Origin: Vibrio astriarenae
Lineage (GTDB): Bacteria; Pseudomonadota; Gammaproteobacteria; Enterobacterales; Vibrionaceae
Reading direction: 5' to 3'
Length of the DNA stretch: 64,000 bases
Assembly (NCBI RefSeq): GCF_010587385.1
Contig: NZ_CP047476.1
Coordinates: forward strand, 372,001-436,000
Below, in pieces: positions 27,563 through 36,415 of this stretch. The notes under the pieces are model-generated. The model saw only the letters and a list, made by a program, of their open reading frames with translations, did no database searches and had not been told where the DNA came from. Within the stretch, counting starts at the first letter, position 1. Every line of letters begins with the position of its first letter. Position numbers and translations under genes: made by a program.

Positions 27563-30052
27563 ATGAGCGGCTCAAGTACAAAGAAATTATCTAAATTTAG
27601 TCCGAATGGGCTTTTAATGCTATTTGTCGTCGCCATAACCTTGGTGTTTGGTGGTACCTCTATGCTGGTGGTGTCATCGCAAACCCGTCAGTCGATTGAG
27701 CAACTTCAGGATGGTAACGGTGCTTTTGAGCTTGAGTCTGCCAGAATTTTCATTGAGCAGTATTTAGAAGTTGCCGAAGACCGGATAGTATTGGCGTCAC
27801 AAAACCCGCTTCTAGCGGATGCTTTAGCTGAAAAAGACAAAGCGAATTTGACCTATCTTCTTGACCGCTACCGGGGCAGCAATCAGCCTATCTTGTTTGC
27901 CGCTCGCGATATTGACGGTCAGATACAGTACGAGGATACCTTTCGACACCCTGCGTCGGTACAAGAGGCCGTGATTTTTGAGGCGATGGCAAATGCGACC
28001 ACGGATGAGAGAATCGTGTATTTACTGCATGATGATACCAGTCATATTTGTCTCAAGCTCTTTATGCCAGTCAAAAGAGAGGGGCAGTTCGTTGGCATGC
28101 TCTACGGTGAGGTTCCCGTCGACTACGATGAGTTTTTTGGAAGCTTTATCAACGGAAGAGAGCGGTGGTACGAACTTAGTCAAGATTCGGTCGGAGACAT
28201 CATTAAGGCCGAAGATCTGGACGACCATTATTATCAACATGTCGAACACAATTCGACTGATAAAAGTGTGGGCTCTTGGCATACGGAGAGTGTGAATCTT
28301 ACAAAAGGTGGGTTAGTTCTTACGCAAGGCCTTAGCCAAAGCTTTGTTAACCAGCAAATTGCTGGTATCCAAAATGACTTGGTTAAGTCACTGCTTGTTG
28401 TCGTATTTATCTCCTCTCTCCTTGTTGCTTACCTAGGTAAGAAGCTCTTTATTAATCCTCACTATCAGCTTGAGCGCTCTAAGCGAGAGTTGGAAGATTC
28501 AAACCAGCAATTATCTGACAAAGAGAGAGAAAGCGATCTGCTGGCGACGGTGGTTAGAGCAACTAAGGATTCCGTGGTGATTACTGATTCGAACGGAAAG
28601 ATTGAGTGGGTCAATAAAGCGTTTGAAACAATGACAGGTTATAGCCTAGATAGCATTGTTGGTCGCAGTCCAGGCTCATTCCTTCAAGGGGATGGAACTG
28701 ATCCTGAAACAGTAGGGCAACTTAATCAAGCGATTAAAAAAGGTGTCCAACATAAAGCAGAAATACTCAACTATACAATTGATGGTCAGCCTTATTGGGT
28801 TGAAATCGACATCATGCCTCTCGTGAATGAAGAAGGAGTTGTTGAGCGGTATATTGCCATCGAGCGTGATGTCACTGAGCTAAAACGCCTAGTTAAAGAG
28901 CAGGCTGATGCAACCAGTGCAGCTAATAGTGCCAATGAAGCGAAGTCCAAGTTCCTAGCAACGATGAGCCATGAAATCAGAACACCAATGAATGGATTGC
29001 TGGGCCTGTTGCAGATGCTTGAAGAGGATATTGAAAATCAGGAGCAAAAGAAAGTCGTCAGCTTAGCATTGGGGTCGGGTGAACATTTGGTTTCGATTCT
29101 CAATGACATTTTAGACCTAGCAAAAATCGAAAGTGATGCGCTGGTGCTGGATGTGCAGCCATTCAAAATGGATGACGTTGTGAACCCAGTGATGAGTACC
29201 TATCAAACCTTATGCTCTGAGAAAGGACTTCAATTCGTTTTCAACAATTACTGCCCGGAACATTCTGTCTATAGCGGTGACTCCGTTCGAATTCGCCAAG
29301 TAGTACTCAACCTAGTGGGTAATGCTCTCAAGTTTACTGAAGAGGGGGCTATCCATGTTGTCATTGAGCAGATAGCGGGTGGCAAAGCCCAATTTTCCAT
29401 CAAGGACACAGGTATAGGGATACCTAAAGATAGAATCGAGACGATTTTTGATGAGTTCGAGCAAGCGGAAATCTCTACAAACAGAAAATATGGGGGTACA
29501 GGCCTTGGTTTGGCGATCTGTTATCGGTTAACTAAGCTAATGAACGGAACACTTGAGGTCACGAGTGAGGAAGGAGTAGGGAGCTGCTTCACCTTTACTA
29601 TTCCTCTGCCTATGATGATGAGCAATAGTCGCTCAACTACCGAGCATTCGGGTGTCATGGATTTTTCCAATTACCGTGCTTTGGTGGCTGACGATAACAA
29701 TATGAACCGGATTATCGCGAAGGGCTTTTTGGATAAACTTGGTATCGAAAACGAAACTTGTAGTAATGGTAAAGAAGCGATTGAACTATTAGAGACAGGT
29801 CATTTCAATCTTTTGATTATCGACAATCACATGCCCGAACTAAGTGGCGTTGAGGCGGTAAAACAAATTCGCGACTCTGGTATTGATAACCTCATTATAT
29901 TTGGTTGGACCGCCGATATTATGCAGAAATCGACACGTTCATTTATTGAAGCTGGCGCAGATGAAGTGCTCGCTAAGCCCCTCATCAAGAAAGATTTAAC
30001 CGACGCTTTAATACACTATGCTGAAAAGCTTGAGGTAGTAGAAAAGGTTTGA
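27563..30052 (+). CDS. hybrid sensor histidine kinase with PAS and receiver domains
   Basis: 829 residues: TM1 (about 14-36), an extracytoplasmic sensor of about 230 residues with the feel of a Cache-type fold, TM2 (about 273-292), a PAS domain with PAC (about 330-445), HisKA with His470 in MSHEIRTPMNG, an ATPase domain (NLVGNALKFT, DTGIGIP, GGTGLGLAI), and a receiver with Asp754 (IIDNHMP). No Hpt. The PAS domain is closely related to that of the pseudokinase at 16.9 kb, and the receiver shares its DNHMP core with both, so all three are paralogues. ATG 27563 after GGGAAG. Output partner not in the window. Confidence 0.92.
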   Translation: MSGSSTKKLSKFSPNGLLMLFVVAITLVFGGTSMLVVSSQTRQSIEQLQDGNGAFELESARIFIEQYLEVAEDRIVLASQNPLLADALAEKDKANLTYLLDRYRGSNQPILFAARDIDGQIQYEDTFRHPASVQEAVIFEAMANATTDERIVYLLHDDTSHICLKLFMPVKREGQFVGMLYGEVPVDYDEFFGSFINGRERWYELSQDSVGDIIKAEDLDDHYYQHVEHNSTDKSVGSWHTESVNLTKGGLVLTQGLSQSFVNQQIAGIQNDLVKSLLVVVFISSLLVAYLGKKLFINPHYQLERSKRELEDSNQQLSDKERESDLLATVVRATKDSVVITDSNGKIEWVNKAFETMTGYSLDSIVGRSPGSFLQGDGTDPETVGQLNQAIKKGVQHKAEILNYTIDGQPYWVEIDIMPLVNEEGVVERYIAIERDVTELKRLVKEQADATSAANSANEAKSKFLATMSHEIRTPMNGLLGLLQMLEEDIENQEQKKVVSLALGSGEHLVSILNDILDLAKIESDALVLDVQPFKMDDVVNPVMSTYQTLCSEKGLQFVFNNYCPEHSVYSGDSVRIRQVVLNLVGNALKFTEEGAIHVVIEQIAGGKAQFSIKDTGIGIPKDRIETIFDEFEQAEISTNRKYGGTGLGLAICYRLTKLMNGTLEVTSEEGVGSCFTFTIPLPMMMSNSRSTTEHSGVMDFSNYRALVADDNNMNRIIAKGFLDKLGIENETCSNGKEAIELLETGHFNLLIIDNHMPELSGVEAVKQIRDSGIDNLIIFGWTADIMQKSTRSFIEAGADEVLAKPLIKKDLTDALIHYAEKLEVVEKV

Positions 30053-30148
30053 GCTCATCACACTCATACTGCTGAAAATGGACTGGTGGTCTAAATGCAG
30101 CCTTGATATGGTGATTAGAATCGAATTACCTAAGGAAATACGGCCTTT

Positions 30149-30535
30149 ATGTCATTACTCGGCATTCACCATATTGCGATTATCTGCTCTGATTATCTAA
30201 CCTCAAAAGCATTTTATTGTGATATCCTCGGGCTAGAGGTAATCGCAGAAACTTACCGAGAGCATCGTGATTCTTATAAGCTCGATTTATTGTTACCCGA
30301 CGGTGCACAGATAGAGCTGTTCTCTTTTCCAAATCCACCCGAGAGAGTGAACTCTCCGGAGGCTCAAGGCTTGCGTCACTTAGCTTTCAAGGTTGATTCT
30401 GTTCATCGCTATGTGGATTATTTGCAGTCAAAAGGCGTCGATGCTGAACCTATTCGCGTAGACGAGCTCACCGGCAAAGCGTTTACCTTCTTTAAAGATC
30501 CGGATGGCTTACCTTTGGAGCTCTATCAAGTGTGA
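30149..30535 (+). CDS. gloA2: glyoxalase/VOC-family protein (YaeR, GloA2-like)
   Basis: 128 residues, a single VOC module pair. The sequence follows E. coli YaeR nearly throughout: HHIAIICSDY at the start, AFYCDILG, PERVNSPEAQGLRHLAF in two parts (PERVNSPEAQG, LRHLAF) and FFKDPDGLPLELYQ at the end. Metal ligands are His8, Glu50-region, His69-region and Glu in LPLELY. YaeR is a GloA paralogue of unsettled substrate. Independent of neighbours. Confidence 0.85.
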   Translation: MSLLGIHHIAIICSDYLTSKAFYCDILGLEVIAETYREHRDSYKLDLLLPDGAQIELFSFPNPPERVNSPEAQGLRHLAFKVDSVHRYVDYLQSKGVDAEPIRVDELTGKAFTFFKDPDGLPLELYQV

Positions 30536-30660
30536 CTTTAATTCCATTCAACATTGAACAGTCACACAAACAGCATAATGCCTACACAGCAATGACTTCT
30601 CTCTGACATTGCGGCAATACACTACGCACCAAATTGTTCGTATTTAGTGGAAACAAAATA

Positions 30661-31626
30661 ATGAAAACGAAATTGGTTGCAGTGAGTTCTGTATTAGCTT
30701 TGCTTGCAGGTTGTAGTAGTGATGATGATCAAACGAATCCGGGTACTCCTGGGAATGAAACAGCGCTAGTAACATTCGCTGTTTCTGATGCGCCTGTGGA
30801 TGATGCGACAGAAGTGGTTGTTGCATTTGATGCTCTTGAGTTGAAGCATGAAAACGGTAAAAGCTACTTTTTAAATGTGGTAGATACTGATGAAGATAAT
30901 CCTTACCAGCAAATTAACTTGTTGGATTATCAAGGCAGCGATTCACGTGTGATTTTATCAGATGAACGCATCCCTGTAGGTCAATACCGTGAGCTCATTA
31001 TCCATACAGAATCTAACCCTTCGCTGCAGTGGGTAGAGGCAAATGGCCAGCATGACTTAAAAGTACCAAGTAATAAGCTAAAGCTAGGTGGTTTTGAGGT
31101 CACAGCAGAGACAGTTCAGGCGTTTACTATCGAGTTTGACTTGCGCCAGTCGCTTGTGTTGCGCGGCAATAACAATAATAACAATGGTTACAATCTTAAA
31201 CCTCATGGTGTGAAGATTATTGACAACGGCTCGGCATCATCGCTTTCAGGCAACGTTGATCCTGCGTTGTTCTCACAAGGTGATGCTTGTACTGCAGACG
31301 GCGGTAACTTTGTCTACCTATACCAAGGTCACGACCACGCTGAAGGGACGTTAGTGGATAATATCGACCCGTTTGATGATGACTACCATGATGATTTTGA
31401 ACTTCCAGAAGGTTATGTAGCGCCATACGCTTCAGTAGGTGTTGAGGAAGATGGTGATTACTTCTTCGGCTTTATCCCATCAGGTGATTACACCGTTGCG
31501 TTTGCTTGTGGTGCTTACCTTGATGACCCTGTTCAATACGACCAAATCAAGATCGCTAACCCGTCAGAGCAAGTGCAAGAGGTGACGTTAGAGTCAACTA
31601 AAGAGCATGTTGTGGATTTTGAGTAA
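30661..31626 (+). CDS. DUF4382 lipoprotein
   Basis: 321 residues. The lipobox LLAGC ends the 21-residue signal peptide, and the next residues SSDDD avoid the Asp+2 inner-membrane signal, so outer-membrane anchoring is likely. Residues about 35-185 fit DUF4382 (FAVSDAPVDDATEVVV, then a beta-rich domain), with an Asn-rich turn GNNNNNNGY. The C-terminal 120 residues are acidic and Tyr-rich, with an SGDYTVAFACGAYLDD stretch like a carboxypeptidase-regulatory beta fold. Function unknown. ATG 30661 is chosen because it begins the signal peptide. Confidence 0.8.
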   Translation: MKTKLVAVSSVLALLAGCSSDDDQTNPGTPGNETALVTFAVSDAPVDDATEVVVAFDALELKHENGKSYFLNVVDTDEDNPYQQINLLDYQGSDSRVILSDERIPVGQYRELIIHTESNPSLQWVEANGQHDLKVPSNKLKLGGFEVTAETVQAFTIEFDLRQSLVLRGNNNNNNGYNLKPHGVKIIDNGSASSLSGNVDPALFSQGDACTADGGNFVYLYQGHDHAEGTLVDNIDPFDDDYHDDFELPEGYVAPYASVGVEEDGDYFFGFIPSGDYTVAFACGAYLDDPVQYDQIKIANPSEQVQEVTLESTKEHVVDFE

Positions 31627-31660
31627 GACTCTGTGAGTTAGCGACCTAACATTATTAAAT

Positions 31661-31683
31661 AAGGGAAGCGTGATGCTTCCCTT
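31661..31683. terminator. terminator between convergent lipoprotein and lectin genes
   Basis: AAGGGAAGC and GCTTCCCTT form nine perfect pairs around GTGAT; AT-rich on both flanks. Confidence 0.75.
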
Positions 31684-31689
31684 GTTTGA

Positions 31690-32214
31690 TCATCGAGACT
31701 TCCAAATTTGGAACTTCGCCTTGGCTTCACTGCATTTATGCAAAGTGAGTGGTTTGATTTGATGATCAGACGTCCCGCCTCTGCCGCGTTTCGTCTCTAG
31801 TCCAGCGGTAAAGCAGAGTTGCTCGTTTAGGAGTGGCCGAATAGTACCATCTGGATTAAAGCTAAATGACTGAAGCTCTGTATCATCGCATGTTGCAAGA
31901 ATAAGAGCCTCGCCATTATCAATTTCTGTAGCTGCAATGCATACATCTAGCTCCGAGAGATAGAGCTTATTCTGGCTGAAAAACGTATCGTCAAAAGTTT
32001 GGTCTTGACCCATTGAACCTTGGTAACGATAGCATGTATGAACCTGAAGACCTTTCGTGACATCAATATTACGGCCGTTTCCCACGACATCGAGACAATA
32101 CGCATCTAAATATCCATCAAGATTGTTGGCGAGTGTGATTTCTACCTCTTTAGCATCTAGGCTACATGTCAATGTGGTCGCTAGTACGGCTGCAGAAACA
32201 GACGGTAACTTCAT
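31690..32214 (-). CDS. secreted ricin-type (R-type) beta-trefoil lectin
   Basis: 174 residues: a signal peptide ending near LDA, then three repeated units each pairing a cysteine with a turn (CLDVVG...HTC, CIAATE...ATCDD, LCFTAG...HKC), six cysteines in all, which would make three disulfides. The closing FQIW is the QxW-like hallmark of the ricin B fold. It has no catalytic domain, so it is a stand-alone secreted sugar-binding protein. No adjacent gene explains its partner. Divergent from galM across the GalR operator, so galactose could affect it, but the operator lies nearer galM. Confidence 0.75.
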   Translation of the reverse strand: MKLPSVSAAVLATTLTCSLDAKEVEITLANNLDGYLDAYCLDVVGNGRNIDVTKGLQVHTCYRYQGSMGQDQTFDDTFFSQNKLYLSELDVCIAATEIDNGEALILATCDDTELQSFSFNPDGTIRPLLNEQLCFTAGLETKRGRGGTSDHQIKPLTLHKCSEAKAKFQIWKSR

Positions 32215-32353
32215 TGAGTTACTTCCTTCTATCGGGACGGTATTGGGATTACCACTAGTATAGGAATGAAGGGGCGATTTTTGTAGAAAAGTTATGTGGT
32301 TACTTCGGGGAATCAGGAAAATTTGTGTTGGTTGACGAAACAGTAGATCACTA

Positions 32354-32369
32354 GTGGTAACGTTTACAC
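32354..32369 (+). promoter_or_regulatory. GalR-type operator upstream of galM
   Basis: GTGGTAACGTTTACAC, a nearly perfect 16-bp palindrome of the gal operator type, one or two bases from each of the E. coli operators as I recall them and closely like the galE site at 3952. It lies 83 bases before the galM start. Confidence 0.8.
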
Positions 32370-32451
32370 TATTGGTGTTAGATCACGGTTAGTGACTTCT
32401 AACGCTGCTAAACTTCGGTAAAAACAGTTCTTTATGAAATAAGGTTTAGTG

Positions 32452-33546
32452 ATGAGTGAGTTGGTGATGGATAAACAACAAATAGCGGAGCGTCTGGAGA
32501 GCATTGAACGTGCGATGACGGAAGCACCTTACCTGGATGGACAGAAAGCAAATATTGTTCATCTCGTGAATAGTCATGGTGTAACGGCCTCTTTGATGGA
32601 TATAGGCGCGACATGGCTGAGCTTTTCTGCACCGGTCAACGATGAGAATCGGGAACTACTGATTCGCGCGAAAGATATGCAGGCTTATCTAGAGCAGCAG
32701 GCTTATCTGGGGGCAACAGTGGGACGTTTTGCCAACCGAATAGCGAAGGGTAAGTTCTCACTGAATGGTATCGACTATACGTTGCCAGTTAACAATGGTG
32801 CGAATAGTCTTCATGGCGGTGAAGTCGGGTTTGATAAAAAGCGCTGGGCGGTAGTCAGTCAAAGTGACTCTTCAGTGGTGTTTGGGTTGCACTCAGTAGA
32901 CGGTGAGCAAGGTTATCCCGGGAATATGAACGTTGAAGTGTGTTATGAGCTCACCGATGATAATGCACTGGTCATCAGTTACTTCGCTTCTTGTGACAAA
33001 GATTGCCCGATTAACCTCACCAACCACGCATACTTTAACTTGAGTCAGAGTGGTGAGAGCGGTATCGCGCGAAAACATACGATGCAAGTATTGGCGCAGC
33101 ACTATCTGCCGGTAAGCGAAAATTTAATTCCTACAGGTGAGTTAAAACCAGTCGCTGGAACCAGTTTCGATTTCCTCCAGCCAAAGCTTATCGAACAAGA
33201 CTTCATGTCCGATAACGATCAAGCGATAGCGAGTGGCTATGACCACTGTTTTGTATTTAATGAGCGGCATTGTGACGGTGCGACGCGTGTTGCGACGCTC
33301 ATTTCACCTGAGCACGATATTAAAATGCATGTCAAAACAACGAAACCGGGAATGCAGTGCTACACAGGTAATTTCCTAGCGGGCATTCAGGGGTATGATA
33401 AGCAATATCAAAACAATGACGGTGTTGCGTTGGAAACCCAGTACTTTCCAGATGCACCAAACCAGCCTCAATGGGAATCACGTAATCCAGTATTGAAGGC
33501 AGGCGAGAGCTACCGTCATACCACCGTTTATCAGTTAGAGTGGTAG
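32452..33546 (+). CDS. galM: aldose 1-epimerase (mutarotase)
   Basis: 364 residues. Converts beta- to alpha-D-galactose, the form galactokinase uses. Family landmarks: GRFANRIAKGKF near residue 90, NNGANSLHGG near residue 108, NLTNHAYFNL with the catalytic His near 190, and the catalytic Glu in VALETQYFPDAPN near the end. ATG 32452 follows AAGG by seven bases; a GTG at 32449 is one codon earlier. In E. coli galM ends the gal operon; here it is 25 kb from galETK but has its own GalR-type operator, so the regulon rather than the operon is kept. Confidence 0.93.
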   Translation: MSELVMDKQQIAERLESIERAMTEAPYLDGQKANIVHLVNSHGVTASLMDIGATWLSFSAPVNDENRELLIRAKDMQAYLEQQAYLGATVGRFANRIAKGKFSLNGIDYTLPVNNGANSLHGGEVGFDKKRWAVVSQSDSSVVFGLHSVDGEQGYPGNMNVEVCYELTDDNALVISYFASCDKDCPINLTNHAYFNLSQSGESGIARKHTMQVLAQHYLPVSENLIPTGELKPVAGTSFDFLQPKLIEQDFMSDNDQAIASGYDHCFVFNERHCDGATRVATLISPEHDIKMHVKTTKPGMQCYTGNFLAGIQGYDKQYQNNDGVALETQYFPDAPNQPQWESRNPVLKAGESYRHTTVYQLEW

Positions 33547-33567
33547 CAAGACAATCCACCCAAATCA

Positions 33568-33594
33568 AAGCCTGCATTTCTCGCAGGCTTTTTT
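33568..33594 (+). terminator. terminator of galM
   Basis: AAGCCTGC (33568-33575) pairs with GCAGGCTT (33583-33590), followed by six T. Confidence 0.8.
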
Positions 33595-33620
33595 GATCGC
33601 TGTAGAAATAAGTTGCGAAG

Positions 33621-33663
33621 GTAGAATGATTGTTCTACCCTGCAAGTAGAACAATCATTCTAC
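33621..33663. promoter_or_regulatory. double TetR operator
   Basis: GTAGAATGATTGTTCTAC (33621-33638) and its exact reverse complement GTAGAACAATCATTCTAC (33646-33663), seven bases apart. Each half is itself an imperfect palindrome. It covers the likely promoter of the TetR-oxidoreductase operon, 15 bases before the TetR ATG, so autorepression is probable. Confidence 0.75.
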
Positions 33664-33677
33664 CCAGGTGTGGACTT

Positions 33678-34187
33678 ATGCTAAAACAACAAATTGCAGC
33701 AGAGCTTGAAGTGGCGTTCAGTCAATTAGGATTCGCTGAACCGAGCGTTGCACAGCTAAAAAAGGCGTGTAGCGTGAGTTTGCGCACCTTATACAAATAC
33801 TTCCCATCAAAGGAAGAGATGATTGTCGGGGCACTCGAACATCGCCATCAGCGTTACATCGCTTTGCTTGAGCAAGATGTGCCGAGTGGCCAGCAAGCTG
33901 CGTTGTTATCCGTGATGGATAAGCTTGAACGCTGGATGCTGGAGTATGCCCCAACAGGATGTATGTCGATGAATGCGATATCCGCATTTCCTGAAAATGA
34001 ACACATTGTATCGGCTGTGGATCAACACAAAAAAGACGTGCGGGCGCTTCTTTCACGCTTTTGTGGGTCTGATGAGTTGGGTACAGCGGTATTTCTATTG
34101 CATGAAGGCGTATCGAGCGCTTGGCCTTTGTTAGGCAAAGACGCGGTTATTTCTGCAAAAAATGCTCTCAAATTGATGATTAAGTGA
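33678..34187 (+). CDS. TetR-family repressor
   Basis: 169 residues. The N-terminal helix-turn-helix has the TetR recognition run KKACSVSLRTLYKYFPSKEEM near residues 30-50, seen as VSLRTLYKYFPSKEE; the C-terminal helices form the ligand domain. ATG 33678 with GTGGA upstream; a 16-residue longer frame would overlap the operator. Eight bases separate it from the oxidoreductase gene, so both form an operon under the double palindrome. Small electrophiles or quinones are the usual inducers of such pairs. Confidence 0.9.
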   Translation: MLKQQIAAELEVAFSQLGFAEPSVAQLKKACSVSLRTLYKYFPSKEEMIVGALEHRHQRYIALLEQDVPSGQQAALLSVMDKLERWMLEYAPTGCMSMNAISAFPENEHIVSAVDQHKKDVRALLSRFCGSDELGTAVFLLHEGVSSAWPLLGKDAVISAKNALKLMIK

Positions 34188-34194
34188 GAATAAA

Positions 34195-35250
34195 ATGACT
34201 TCTATTCCATCAAAGATGGTTGGTGTTCAACTGATTGGCCATGGTGGCCCTGAAATGCTTCAAATCAATAGTGATATTGAGGTGCCTCAGTCTGCGGCAG
34301 GTGAAGTGTTGATTAAAGTATCAGCAGCTGGCGTGAACAATACCGACATCAACACGCGTAATGGTTGGTATTCTAAGAATGACAATAGCAGTGAGGATGC
34401 TGGCTGGTCGGGCACTGCTCTTCAGCTTCCTCGAATTCAAGGCGCAGATGTGTGTGGTCATATTGTTGCCGTTGGTGAAGGTGTTGCTGAGTCTCGTATC
34501 GGCGAGCGCGTAATTGTTGAACCGTGTATTTTTGAATTGGAAGGTAAAGAGCTAGAGATGCCTTGGTATTTTGGCTCCGAGTGTGATGGGGGGTTTGCCG
34601 AGTACACCAAAGCACAATCCAAGAACGCATACCGTGTTGATACGAGTATGACCGATGTTGAGCTGGCTTCTTTTCCTTGTTCTTACTCAACCGCAGAAAA
34701 CATGCTGACTCGAGCTGAAGTTAATGAGCAAGACACGGTATTGGTGACGGGTGCATCTGGTGGTGTAGGATCTGCTGCCGTTCAGCTAGCAAAAGCGCGT
34801 GGTGCTAAAGTTATCGCAGTGACAAGTGCGAGCAAGAAACAGCAGCTCCTCGATTTAGGCGCAGATGTGGTGCTTGAGCGCTCGCAAAATGTGGTTGAAG
34901 CACTTGGTCATAACAGCGTAACGGTCGTTGTTGACTTAGTTGCGGGGCCAGCTTGGCCGGATCTACTCAATATCTTGAAACGCAAAGGTCGCTACGCAGT
35001 GTCGGGTGCAATAGCAGGTCCAATGGTTGAGCTAGACGTGCGCACACTTTACCTAAAAGATTTGAGCTTCTTTGGTTGTACATTCCTCGAGCCAGAAGTG
35101 TTTGGTAACCTAGTAAAACGTATCGAATCAGGTGACATCAAGCCATTAGTGGCAGAAACCTATCCGCTAGAAGAGATTGGTAAGGCACAAGAATCATTCC
35201 AGCAAAAATCTCACGTGGGTAAGATTGTGCTAGAAGTCGCAGGTCGTTAA
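34195..35250 (+). CDS. MDR-superfamily NAD(P)H-dependent quinone/alkenal oxidoreductase
   Basis: 351 residues, zinc-free medium-chain reductase. The N-terminal GroES-like domain has GVNNTDINTRNGWY and GVAESRIGERVIVEP; the Rossmann domain has the dinucleotide motif VTGASGGVGSAAVQLA near residue 187. There is no structural-zinc cysteine cluster, as in quinone oxidoreductases rather than alcohol dehydrogenases. Probable role: reduction of quinones or alpha,beta-unsaturated carbonyls, induced through the TetR protein encoded eight bases upstream. Closed by a perfect terminator. Confidence 0.85.
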   Translation: MTSIPSKMVGVQLIGHGGPEMLQINSDIEVPQSAAGEVLIKVSAAGVNNTDINTRNGWYSKNDNSSEDAGWSGTALQLPRIQGADVCGHIVAVGEGVAESRIGERVIVEPCIFELEGKELEMPWYFGSECDGGFAEYTKAQSKNAYRVDTSMTDVELASFPCSYSTAENMLTRAEVNEQDTVLVTGASGGVGSAAVQLAKARGAKVIAVTSASKKQQLLDLGADVVLERSQNVVEALGHNSVTVVVDLVAGPAWPDLLNILKRKGRYAVSGAIAGPMVELDVRTLYLKDLSFFGCTFLEPEVFGNLVKRIESGDIKPLVAETYPLEEIGKAQESFQQKSHVGKIVLEVAGR

Positions 35251-35275
35251 TAGCTTTAAAAATCTAATGAACAGT

Positions 35276-35306
35276 AGCCTTCATTTTTTGAAATGAAGGC
35301 TTTTTT
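35276..35306 (+). terminator. terminator of the TetR-MDR operon
   Basis: AGCCTTCATTT (35276-35286) pairs perfectly with AAATGAAGGCT (35291-35301) and six T follow. Confidence 0.85.
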
Positions 35307-35389
35307 GTATTTAAAGCTCGCCAACTCATTGACTTACTGTTGTGGTAGATAATAAATTGACTGAAAGTTAATCATTTCAAGGAGGTGAG

Positions 35390-35824
35390 ATGGTCAAGTT
35401 AAGGGAGATGACGATTTCTGATTACCCTCAGGTTATTCAGTTGTGGATGAACACCGAAGCGATGCTTCTTAGAGATGCAGACTCGCAAGTTAACATTGAG
35501 CGTTATTTGAAAAGGAACCTAGACCTGAGCTTTGTGGCCGTTCAGAATGGACAGACTGTCGGTGCCATTCTTGTTGGCACCGATGGTCGTCGAGGTTATG
35601 TTCAGCACCTTGCTGTTGATGAGTCGAAGCGAGGCTTAGGTATTGGAAGCCAGTTAATACAACGTGCGGTTGACGCTCTATCTGACATTGGGATTGATAA
35701 GACCCACCTTTTTGTCGCGCATGACAATATCGGCGCACAAGAGCTGTATTCAAAGCTGGGATGGTTTCCTCGTGATGAGGTGCGAATGTACTCGTTCAAC
35801 AGTTGTGATAATGCAGATATTTGA
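35390..35824 (+). CDS. GNAT N-acetyltransferase
   Basis: 144 residues with the full GNAT fold: the acetyl-CoA loop is ESKRGLGIGSQLIQRAV near residue 78, and LFVAHDNIGAQELYSKLGW follows, the pattern of YpeA/RimI-like enzymes, here seen as NIGAQELYSKLGW. Very strong ribosome site AAGGAGGTGAG. The stop is 17 bases before the next GNAT start; both share one terminator at 36345, so they form a two-gene operon. Substrate unknown. Confidence 0.85.
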   Translation: MVKLREMTISDYPQVIQLWMNTEAMLLRDADSQVNIERYLKRNLDLSFVAVQNGQTVGAILVGTDGRRGYVQHLAVDESKRGLGIGSQLIQRAVDALSDIGIDKTHLFVAHDNIGAQELYSKLGWFPRDEVRMYSFNSCDNADI

Positions 35825-35841
35825 TGCGGGGAGCTAACACT

Positions 35842-36264
35842 ATGGATGGGTACAGGGTCTCGACTGATTCAAGCGAGTTAGATTTAGATGTGGTGTTTGA
35901 GTTTATCAGCAATAGTTACTGGGCGAAGGGTATTCCCCGAGAGCGGGTTGAAAAATCCATTCAGCACTCTTTATGTTTTGGGGTGTATGACGAGCACAAC
36001 AACCAAGTGGGTTTTGCGCGGTTGATCACTGACCTTGCTACATTTGCTTATTTGTCAGACGTGTTTATTCTTCAAAAACATCGCGGGAAAGGACTAAGTA
36101 AATACTTGGTTAAGACAATATTGGCACACCCTGACTTGCAGGGGCTACGGAGGCTCGTGCTGGCAACTCACGATGCTCATGGTTTATATAGCCAGTTTGG
36201 TTTTGAGCCTCTCACACACACGGAAAGGTTCATGCAGATATGGACATCAAACCCTTACTCTTAA
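35842..36264 (+). CDS. GNAT N-acetyltransferase
   Basis: 140 residues; acetyl-CoA loop LQKHRGKGLSKYLVKTIL near residue 75, and the C-terminal ATHDAHGLYSQFGFEPL segment. It resembles the YitH/Acetyltransf_1 type with an N-terminal tyrosine-rich region (NSYWAKGIPRERVEKSI). ATG 35842 is preceded by GGGGAG; the earlier frame starts overlap the previous gene. Second gene of the acetyltransferase pair. Substrate unknown. Confidence 0.8.
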   Translation: MDGYRVSTDSSELDLDVVFEFISNSYWAKGIPRERVEKSIQHSLCFGVYDEHNNQVGFARLITDLATFAYLSDVFILQKHRGKGLSKYLVKTILAHPDLQGLRRLVLATHDAHGLYSQFGFEPLTHTERFMQIWTSNPYS

Positions 36265-36344
36265 TTTATTAATCTAGATTAAGGTTTTCTACTGATGTTA
36301 GGCGTAGAGTGCGCACGTACATTGAAGAATCAGTAATGAAGTGG

Positions 36345-36381
36345 GAACAGCAATCCTTTGTGGTGGCTGTTCTTTTTTTTT
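36345..36381 (+). terminator. terminator of the acetyltransferase pair
   Basis: GAACAGC (36345-36351) pairs with GCTGTTC (36366-36372) and nine T follow. It lies directly upstream of the Old Yellow Enzyme gene and rules out starting that gene at 36341. Confidence 0.8.
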
Positions 36382-36415
36382 AGCGAATCACAGCAAGAAA
36401 ATTAGAGGAAGTATC

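Noticed and set aside
28560..28900. LOV (flavin) domain in the hybrid kinase at 27.6 kb and its relative at 16.9 kb
   Set aside because: The GRSPGSFLQG stretch resembles the LOV motif, but the flavin-reactive cysteine is missing, so they are ordinary PAS domains.
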